Assembly (NCBI GenBank): GCA_028293265.1
Contig: JAQGPB010000327.1
Location: 1 to 5,708, forward strand
Reading direction: 5' to 3'
Length of the DNA: 5,708 nt
Origin: Pedosphaera sp.
GTDB taxonomy: Bacteria; Verrucomicrobiota; Verrucomicrobiae; Limisphaerales; Pedosphaeraceae
The notes beneath the pieces were generated by a model that saw nothing but the letters and a program-made list of their open reading frames with translations, was not told the DNA's origin and did not search any database. The translations under genes and the position numbers were made by a program. This document shows, piece after piece, positions 1 through 4,369 of the stretch. Every line of letters begins with the position of its first letter. The first letter of the stretch is position 1.

Positions 1-804
1 AATGGCGGTGGCATGTTTGCCGTTGTGCTGGCCGTCGCCCCAGATGTGGTTGGCTTCGTAGCCGGAAAATTCGAGCGCCGAGAGCATTTCCATGTTGGCG
101 AGATGCCAGTCGCCGCCGTAGATGTTCAGGTCAGCCGTGCCGTCCTGCAGGAAGATGCGGATGGGCTTCGGCTCGGTTTTGCGGACGAGGGTGGGGTAAT
201 TATTCCCGCCGCGCAGTCCGACGTAGGTGCCGATGGAACTGAACACGCGCCGGAAGGCATCGGGCCGTTCCCACGCCGCCGTGAAGGCCGCGATGGCGCC
301 CGAACTCGCGCCGGCGATGGCGTGGTCGTTGGGGTCTTTGCTCAAATTATATTTTTGGCCGACGATCGGGAGCAATTCATCGAGGAGGAAGCGGACGTAA
401 TTATCGCCCAAGCCGTCGTATTCGTAACTGCGGTTGAAGCGGTCGAGCGCGTTGGTCGAAGGCGCTTTCACGCGGCCATGCATGATGAAAACGCCGATGG
501 TCACCGGCATTTCCTTTTTGGCGATGAGATTGTCGAACACCGTCGGCGCTTTGTATTGGATGCCGTCCTGAAAAACCATCAGGCAGGCGGGCTTGGCGGG
601 GTCGTATTGCTTGGGGACGTAAATCCAATAATCGCGCGTGGTGCCGGGAAAGATTTTGCTTTGGTCGAAGGTGTATTTGGTGACCTCGCCCTTGGGGACG
701 CCGGGTTGCTCCTGCGAATCGGGGCCGTTCACATAATCATCGGCGGCAAGGACGGTGGCGGCCAGGGTGAAAGCAAGCAGGCTGGTGAGGAGTAGTGCGC
801 GCAT
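1..804 (-). CDS. Secreted alpha/beta-hydrolase esterase, enterochelin-esterase-like (3' end outside window)
   Basis: Reading the minus strand from the ATG at 804-802 gives 268 residues open to the window edge, so the C-terminus is missing. Residues 1-20 are a signal peptide (short basic start, Leu/Ala core, cleavage likely after VLA), so the enzyme is probably exported. The rest matches the putative esterase family (PF00756; Fes/IroE-like): IFPGTTRDYWIYVP at 51-64, MVFQDG at 76-81, NRSYEYDGLGD at 124-134, and the nucleophile elbow GASSG at 165-169 with Ser167 as presumed nucleophile. LQDG at 219-222 and the GQHNGKH segment at 258-264 are the likely sources of the acid and histidine. Close relatives in Planctomycetes and Verrucomicrobia, as I recall them, are sometimes fused to an SMP-30/gluconolactonase domain; whether this one is cannot be seen. 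Substrate is unknown, perhaps a sugar or siderophore ester. An in-frame stop lies seven codons upstream, so this ATG is the first possible; no Shine-Dalgarno motif precedes it. Confidence 0.88.
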   Translation of the reverse strand, partial: MRALLLTSLLAFTLAATVLAADDYVNGPDSQEQPGVPKGEVTKYTFDQSKIFPGTTRDYWIYVPKQYDPAKPACLMVFQDGIQYKAPTVFDNLIAKKEMPVTIGVFIMHGRVKAPSTNALDRFNRSYEYDGLGDNYVRFLLDELLPIVGQKYNLSKDPNDHAIAGASSGAIAAFTAAWERPDAFRRVFSSIGTYVGLRGGNNYPTLVRKTEPKPIRIFLQDGTADLNIYGGDWHLANMEMLSALEFSGYEANHIWGDGQHNGKHATAI

Positions 805-927
805 AAAGTGGTGGAGGGATTATGCCGGGTTGCGGGGGAAGTTCCATGAAAATTTGTTGCCTCCGTCGAAGCCGGGCGCGAAGACGTGCCGGGAATGCGC
901 AGAGCAGCCAACCGTGATGTTTGCTTA

Positions 928-974
928 AATTGTCACGAGGAACGCAACGCTAACGACAATGTTTGGTGACAATT
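928..974. promoter_or_regulatory. 9-bp perfect inverted repeat in the divergent intergenic region
   Basis: AATTGTCAC at 928-936 is matched by its exact reverse complement GTGACAATT at 966-974, with 29 bases between. It lies between the divergent esterase (start 804) and acyltransferase (start 1112). TGTTTG also precedes both arms (919-924 and 960-965). The spacing suits a pair of operator half-sites better than an RNA hairpin. That it binds a regulator is inference; no convincing paired -35/-10 was found for either gene in this gap. Confidence 0.35.
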
Positions 975-1034
975 CATTGGTCTATCGGGGGACGAACACC
1001 CGCCAAGATGGCTGTTCAAGCAAGATTTGGGCGG

Positions 1035-1055
1035 GCGTTAATCATTTGTTAACGC
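1035..1055. promoter_or_regulatory. 7-bp perfect inverted repeat upstream of the acyltransferase
   Basis: GCGTTAA at 1035-1041 and TTAACGC at 1049-1055 form a perfect 7-bp dyad around a 7-base centre, ending 56 bases before the acyltransferase start codon. The size fits a dimeric repressor operator or a small leader hairpin. An AT-rich stretch follows at 1077-1085, but no well-spaced -35/-10 pair could be assigned. Confidence 0.35.
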
Positions 1056-1111
1056 TGGTCAAAAAGCATGGAGTCAGATAAATTCTAGCAAACCTGTCGG
1101 AGCATAACGCC

Positions 1112-2227
1112 ATGAGCCAGACCAGCTTTGAACAGCCGCGCATTCAGCCCGGCAAGCCCGAGGCCAAGCCTGCTTACCTGCCCGCCATCGGTGCCCTGCG
1201 TGGCGTTGCGGCGCTTTATGTCGTCATGTTTCATGTCACCCTGATTCCCTTCCCAATTCTGCCAATGGGCAGATGGCTCAACACGCTGGTCATGTCCGGC
1301 GGAACGGGAGTCCCATTGTTTTTCATCATCAGCGCATTCACCCTTTGCCACACCTATCAAGGCCGCAATGAGAGCCGCCCCACGCTGCGTTTTTATGCCC
1401 GTCGAGTCTTTCGCATCGTGCCCCTGTTCTACTTCCTGCTCGTGGTTACGCTGCTTCGGGACAAGCTGGTCTTTGACCAACACCATTCGGTGAAGCAAAT
1501 CATGTTGAGCGTGGTCATGTTGTTCAACCTGTTTCCCGGCCAGCAAGAGGGCATTGTTTGGGCAAGCTGGTCAATCGGCGTCGAAATGTTGTTCTACGCC
1601 ATGTTCCCGTTGCTGTTCCACTACGTCAATACCGTCGCAAAGGCGGTCTTACTCCTTCTGGCGAGCCTGATCGCAGCCTTCATTTTTATGGTGTTTGTGC
1701 AACATATCGGCTTGTCAATCGAGGCCAGAGACTCTTTTTTCCGCAGCTCCCTGCTGAATTCGATGCCTTTCTTCGCGATTGGCATGATCGTTTACTTGTT
1801 CTGCCTGTCCAGACCAATCTGGTCCCCGAATTATGGTCTGGCTCTAATTGTCGCTGCCATCTCAGCGCACATCATTCTGGCCTGTGTAAGAGCATACGCT
1901 TCATCATGGGCGATCAAGTTTTACGGCATCTCCTACGCTATGCTGGTCGCCGGGATGCTGATGGCAAACCCAAGATTCCTCGCCCACGGCATAGCACAGT
2001 TTTATGGAAACATCAGCTACTCGATTTACCTCTTGCATCCGTTGGTTATTATGGCGATGAAGAGCCAGTATCAGCACTTCTACAAGCGTCTGCCTGAGTC
2101 CATCGCATGGATTGGATGCTTCGTTTTAACCTTGGGAATCCTGACCCCACTCGCCTTTTTGACATTCAAATGCGTGGAGGAGCCGGCCCGCAGATGGGGG
2201 TCTCGAATTATCAAGCGTGCATTTTAA
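1112..2227 (+). CDS. Integral membrane acyltransferase family 3 (OafA/YrhL-like)
   Basis: This 371-residue protein is full length for the acyltransferase 3 family (PF01757), inner-membrane enzymes that move acetyl or other acyl groups onto surface or exported glycans such as O-antigen. Visible motifs in order: LPAIGALRGVAALYVVMFH at 23-41, the first helix with conserved Arg30 and His41; GVPLFFIISAF at 66-76; FYARRVFRIVP at 94-104; WSIGVEMLFYAMFP at 153-166 with Glu158; YGNISYSIYLLHPLV at 298-312; and VEEPARRW at 355-362. About ten hydrophobic segments span residues 30-352, matching the usual topology. GGAG at 1099-1102 lies 9 bases before the ATG and supports this start. It stands alone on its strand, divergent from the esterase and convergent with the next gene. 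Three of four sampled 60-base lines are 50-53% GC and the fourth 55%, against 60-75% in lines sampled from neighbouring genes, which suggests acquisition. The acceptor sugar cannot be told from sequence. Confidence 0.93.
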   Translation: MSQTSFEQPRIQPGKPEAKPAYLPAIGALRGVAALYVVMFHVTLIPFPILPMGRWLNTLVMSGGTGVPLFFIISAFTLCHTYQGRNESRPTLRFYARRVFRIVPLFYFLLVVTLLRDKLVFDQHHSVKQIMLSVVMLFNLFPGQQEGIVWASWSIGVEMLFYAMFPLLFHYVNTVAKAVLLLLASLIAAFIFMVFVQHIGLSIEARDSFFRSSLLNSMPFFAIGMIVYLFCLSRPIWSPNYGLALIVAAISAHIILACVRAYASSWAIKFYGISYAMLVAGMLMANPRFLAHGIAQFYGNISYSIYLLHPLVIMAMKSQYQHFYKRLPESIAWIGCFVLTLGILTPLAFLTFKCVEEPARRWGSRIIKRAF

Positions 2228-2244
2228 TGCCCGCTGCTTTTTTT
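2214..2244 (+). terminator. Possible weak intrinsic terminator of the acyltransferase
   Basis: Bases 2214-2222 pair with 2227-2235 (AGCG/CGCT, one T-C mismatch, then GCAT/ATGC) around a TTTA loop. The T-run at 2238-2244 follows after three bases. The stem overlaps the stop codon. It is short and has an internal mismatch, so it is plausible rather than strong. Confidence 0.35.
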
Positions 2245-2373
2245 GGTCGTGTTCCTCATTTCCACCGCGCCCGCTGCTCGTATCCTTCCCATTTGTGAAA
2301 CCCGGCGGTCGGGGCCGCAAACTTCGGTTCCGATATTCCCGAAACTAATCAGTGCTGCGCAAAGGCGGAACGG

Positions 2374-2413
2374 GCCGACGGCGCGACGCCGTCGGCTGCA
2401 CGCGGGACGTGCA
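2374..2413. repeat. Tandem double-hairpin element (REP-like)
   Basis: GCCGACGGCG at 2374-2383 and CGCCGTCGGC at 2387-2396 form a perfect 10-bp stem with a 3-base CGA loop. Immediately after it, TGCACG at 2397-2402 and CGTGCA at 2408-2413 form a second perfect stem of 6 bp with a 5-base loop. The pair sits between convergent genes. Neither side has a T-tract, so it is not a classical intrinsic terminator. Compactness, high GC and position are like repetitive extragenic palindromes. A match to a repeat family is inferred from shape and memory only. Confidence 0.55.
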
Positions 2414-2449
2414 CTCCCCAATTCTCACTAAATCGTTCTGCTTAGCCAC

Positions 2450-2507
2450 CCATCCTCTATCATCAATTTTCCATCCTCATTCCCATCCGTGTCCATCCGT
2501 GGTTAAA
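2450..2507. repeat. CCATCC repeat tract with 10-bp tandem duplication
   Basis: CCATCC occurs at 2450, 2471, 2483 and 2493. The last two lie in an almost exact 10-bp tandem, CCCATCCGTG (2482-2491) then TCCATCCGTG (2492-2501). The reverse complement of 2492-2507 matches 5588-5603 at 13 of 16 positions, so the motif recurs in this window. The tract lies just downstream of the minus-strand hydrolase. It resembles a short dispersed intergenic repeat I recall from Verrucomicrobia; function unknown. The rest of the 2228-2516 gap shows nothing gene-like. Confidence 0.4.
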
Positions 2508-2516
2508 AACCGGCTT

Positions 2517-3452
2517 TCAGAAAACTTCCGGCACGCCTTCTTCGAGCATGCGGATTTTGTCGCTGACGCCGCCGGCGGTGGCGAGCTGGCGGAGCCAGCG
2601 GGGGGGTTCGTCCATGTCTTCAAAGGATAAGCGGAAGGTGCCGTAGTGCATGGGGACAAACCATTTGGCTTTCACATCTTGAAAAACTTTCATGGCTTCG
2701 TCGGGGCCCATGTGGACGTTGCGGAAAGATTCGGGACGGTAGGCGCCGATGGGGAGCAGGGCGATCTCGGGGGCGAAGTAGTGGCCGATTTGCTTGAAGC
2801 CGTCGAAGTAGGCGCTGTCGCCGGCGTGATAGATTTTGCGGCCCTGGTGTTCGAGGACAAATCCGCCGTAGCCGCGGTGGTTGTCGCGCAGGACGCGCGC
2901 GCCCCAATGTTTGCACGGAGTGAGGGTGACTTTGTAATCGCCGTGGGAGAAGCTTTCCCACCAGTCGAGCTCGACGATGCGCTCGAAGCCGAGGTTGCGG
3001 GCGAGGTCGCCCATGCCCCAGGGCATGACGCCGATTTTGGGATGGGGCAGCTTGCGGACGCTCGGTTTGTGGAAATGATCGAAGTGGGCGTGGGTGAGCA
3101 ACACCAGGTCAATGGGCGGGAGGTCCTCGATGCGGAGGCCGGAGCGCTTGACGCGCTTGAGAAGGAAAAGCCAGTTGGCGAAATTCGGGTCAATGACGAC
3201 GTTGAGATCGGTGAACTGGACGAGGAAGGAGGCGTGGCCGATCCAGGTGAGGGCGATTTGTCCGCGGGTCAGTTTGGGAAAGACGGGCTGCTTGTGCTGG
3301 CCGGTGCGCGGGGTCAAAAAAGCTTTCCAAACCATCTCGCGAAAAAAAGTGCGGGGATTGAACGCCTTGGAGGGGGTCAGGTCCTTGAAGGATTTGGGGA
3401 GCGGCTGGCGGACTCGCGGGGGACGGGCCATTTTGACCGGTGGTTTGGGCAT
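2517..3452 (-). CDS. Metallo-beta-lactamase-fold hydrolase, NAPE-PLD-like
   Basis: The 311-residue protein belongs to the Lactamase_B_2 branch (PF12706) of the metallo-beta-lactamase superfamily. Visible motifs: WIGHASFLVQ at 70-79; LPPIDLVLLTHAHFDH at 111-126 with metal ligands His121, His123, Asp125 and His126; CKHW at 180-183 with His182; AGDSAYF at 210-216 with bridging Asp212; LPIGAYRP at 233-240; and MHYGTF at 268-273 with His269. The CKHW, IGAY and H-x-GTF signatures, and the E-P-P-x-x-L near the end, follow N-acyl-phosphatidylethanolamine phospholipase D, which releases N-acylethanolamine from membrane lipid, more closely than UlaG lactonases. The N-terminus is basic and Pro-rich without a signal peptide, so it is likely cytoplasmic or peripherally membrane-bound. 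The actual substrate is not proven; another phosphodiester or lactone is possible. The ATG at 3452-3450 has no Shine-Dalgarno; Met8 (3431-3429) is an alternative start. It is divergent from the next gene. Confidence 0.92.
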   Translation of the reverse strand: MPKPPVKMARPPRVRQPLPKSFKDLTPSKAFNPRTFFREMVWKAFLTPRTGQHKQPVFPKLTRGQIALTWIGHASFLVQFTDLNVVIDPNFANWLFLLKRVKRSGLRIEDLPPIDLVLLTHAHFDHFHKPSVRKLPHPKIGVMPWGMGDLARNLGFERIVELDWWESFSHGDYKVTLTPCKHWGARVLRDNHRGYGGFVLEHQGRKIYHAGDSAYFDGFKQIGHYFAPEIALLPIGAYRPESFRNVHMGPDEAMKVFQDVKAKWFVPMHYGTFRLSFEDMDEPPRWLRQLATAGGVSDKIRMLEEGVPEVF

Positions 3453-3552
3453 AAATGCTTGATATATTTAATGATACAGAGGCATGAATATTTTCCCGTC
3501 CCGCCCGTCATACCTGTTGTTGATGATGTATATTAACAATGAAAGGTAAAAT
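3453..3552. promoter_or_regulatory. Divergent promoter region for hydrolase and small exported protein
   Basis: This AT-rich 100-base gap separates two divergent starts. On the plus strand TATATT at 3529-3534 is a 5/6 match to a -10 box, but the best -35 match (CCGTCA, 3505-3510) is poor. On the minus strand TATCAT (complement of 3471-3476) is a 5/6 -10 match, about 19 bases before the hydrolase ATG and without a clear -35. The assignments are weak; the base composition and divergent arrangement are the stronger argument. Confidence 0.4.
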
Positions 3553-3954
3553 ATGAAAAAGATAATTTTAGCAATCTCACTTCTGGCGTTGGCAGGGAGC
3601 CAGGTGCAGACGGCCAAGGCAGGGCCCGGACCGGCGATTGCGGCGGGAGTTTTGGGCGGGCTAGCGGTCGGGACGGCGATTGGCGCATCGGTCGCCCAAC
3701 AGCCGTATTACGCTCCGGCGCCAACGTATTATTATCCGCCGCCGACTTCTTACTACGCGCCCGCTCCGGCGCCGGCTTATTATCCGCCGCCCGTTGCGTA
3801 TGCGCAGCCGCCGGTGGTTTATGCCACGCCGCCGGTTTATGCGCCTGCGCCGGTCGTGACGTTTGGATTCAGCTTTGGCCGGCCGTATTATGTCGGCCAT
3901 GGGTACTATGGCCGTGGGTATTATGGCCATGAGTATCGTCATGGTCGTTGGTAA
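3553..3954 (+). CDS. Small exported Pro/Tyr/Gly-rich protein of unknown function
   Basis: I do not recognise a named family. The 133-residue protein has four zones. Residues 1-23 are a clear signal peptide (MKK start, Leu/Ala core, AKA before the cut). Residues 27-48 are a Gly/Ala-rich hydrophobic stretch with small residues spaced like a glycine zipper, which could insert in or pack against a membrane. Residues 51-100 are low-complexity Pro-Tyr-Ala repeats built from YYxPxP and YxPPP units. Residues 101-133 are Gly/Tyr with His and Arg, including the tandem GYYGR-GYYGH at 117-126. There is no Cys and no lipobox. This layout fits a surface or periplasmic structural protein, or a lipid-associated one; an enzyme is unlikely. 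AAGG at 3543-3546 lies 6 bases before the ATG. A five-codon frame (ATG 3539 to TGA 3556) overlaps the start as ATGA. A strong terminator 38 bases downstream suggests a monocistronic unit. Confidence 0.8.
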   Translation: MKKIILAISLLALAGSQVQTAKAGPGPAIAAGVLGGLAVGTAIGASVAQQPYYAPAPTYYYPPPTSYYAPAPAPAYYPPPVAYAQPPVVYATPPVYAPAPVVTFGFSFGRPYYVGHGYYGRGYYGHEYRHGRW

Positions 3955-3992
3955 GCGAGTTGGTTGAGCAGAACCGAGGAACCGGGAAAATC

Positions 3993-4027
3993 AAACCCGC
4001 TTGGCTGGAGGGCCGGGCGGGTTTTTT
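3993..4027 (+). terminator. Strong intrinsic terminator of the small exported protein gene
   Basis: Bases 3993-4005 pair with 4012-4024 over 13 positions (two T-G wobbles) around a 6-base loop. The outer part is the perfect AAACCCGC/GCGGGTTT. The T-tract at 4022-4027 continues as ATTTT. GC-rich stem, small loop and T-run are those of a classic Rho-independent terminator, 38 bases after the stop codon. Confidence 0.9.
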
Positions 4028-4032
4028 ATTTT

Positions 4033-4060
4033 GAATTTTTAACAGAAGCAAACGAAGGGG
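4033..4060 (+). repeat. Degenerate dispersed element, copy A
   Basis: This stretch begins GAATTTTTAACAG and continues with purine-rich AAGCAAACGAAGGGG. It aligns with copies at 4147-4185 (direct) and 4213-4249 (inverted): a shared GAA-T-rich-AACAG head followed by a G/A-rich tail with CAA and GAGG-type units. It is shorter than the other two through loss of an internal segment. It lies immediately after the terminator. Confidence 0.5.
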
Positions 4061-4079
4061 AGGGAAGAACTGGAGGACT

Positions 4080-4149
4080 ATGAACCGGAAAACATCGAAC
4101 ATCGAATGGGGGAAACTGCCTTCACCCCGGCCCTCTCCATGAACCGGAA
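4080..4149 (+). repeat. 11-bp direct repeats flanking a tandem 7-mer and a CACCCCGGCCC block
   Basis: ATGAACCGGAA occurs exactly at 4080-4090 and 4139-4149. The 48 bases between hold a tandem of CATCGAA (4093-4099, 4100-4106) and a C-rich block at 4119-4138. The C-rich block partly resembles 5636-5650 near the window end (12 of 15 positions). No coding signal is seen. This could be a duplicated short intergenic module or the trace of a small insertion, but terminal inverted repeats are absent. Confidence 0.4.
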
Positions 4150-4185
4150 TTTTGAACAGGAGGTAACAGAGGCAACGGAGGGGGG
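4147..4185 (+). repeat. Degenerate dispersed element, copy B
   Basis: The longest copy: GAATTTTGAACAGG head, then GTAACAGAGGCAACGGAGG and a G-run. Its core AACAGGAG at 4155-4162 is the perfect complement of CTCCTGTT at 4235-4242 in copy C, and the imperfect match extends about 29 bases. Together B and C would form a long imperfect hairpin if transcribed. Confidence 0.5.
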
Positions 4186-4212
4186 CTGCGGACGGCCAGG
4201 GGGGGAACCATT

Positions 4213-4249
4213 CTCCCTCTGTTTGCTCTATTAGCTCCTGTTAAATTTC
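4213..4249 (-). repeat. Degenerate dispersed element, copy C (inverted)
   Basis: Read on the minus strand this begins GAAATTTAACAGGAG and continues CTAATAGAGCAAACAGAGGG, aligning with copy B at roughly four of five positions over about 29 bases. Orientation is opposite to copies A and B, and 27 bases separate it from B. Confidence 0.5.
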
Positions 4250-4254
4250 TGATG

Positions 4255-4357
4255 CGTTCTGGCTGGCCAAAGCGGTGTCGCGCTGCGCTTGCCACCGCAC
4301 TCCAAAACCTGGCGGCAGTTTGGATTTTCTTCGGTTTGCAATCTGCCGCCGCCCCGG
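4255..4357. other. Non-coding block with two inverted repeats upstream of the FIST gene
   Basis: GCGGTG at 4272-4277 pairs with CACCGC at 4293-4298, and GGCGGCAG at 4311-4318 pairs with CTGCCGCC at 4343-4350. The sequence resembles a GC-rich dispersed repeat I recall from verrucomicrobial intergenic regions, but I cannot confirm this. It ends just before the FIST start, so it may supply that gene's leader. No reliable promoter could be named. The whole gene-free stretch 4028-4366 otherwise holds only the repeats listed separately. Confidence 0.35.
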
Positions 4358-4369
4358 TAAGTTTCTGTG

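Noticed and set aside
13..795. Long open frame on the plus strand (260 codons)
   Set aside because: It lies antisense to the esterase, whose translation shows a signal peptide and a GASSG elbow; the plus frame has no recognisable motif and unusual Val/Glu/Gly bias.
1085..1546. Open frame of 153 codons on the minus strand
   Set aside because: Antisense to the acyltransferase N-terminal half, rich in Gln/His/Asp and without recognisable motifs.
1558..2097. Open frame of 179 codons on the plus strand inside the acyltransferase
   Set aside because: Out-of-frame shadow; the acyltransferase frame continues unbroken through it with conserved family motifs.
2229..2278. Direct repeat GCCCGCTGCT at 2229-2238 and 2269-2278
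   Set aside because: Ten bases in GC-rich DNA, with no inverted ends or gene between; chance is a sufficient explanation.
2482..2501. CCATCC tract as a CRISPR array
   Set aside because: Units are about 10 bp with irregular spacing; there are no 25-35 bp repeats, no unique spacers and no cas gene.
2646..3536. Open frame of 296 codons on the plus strand
   Set aside because: Antisense to the NAPE-PLD-like gene, which carries all metal-binding motifs; the plus frame is Val/Glu/Asp-rich without motifs.
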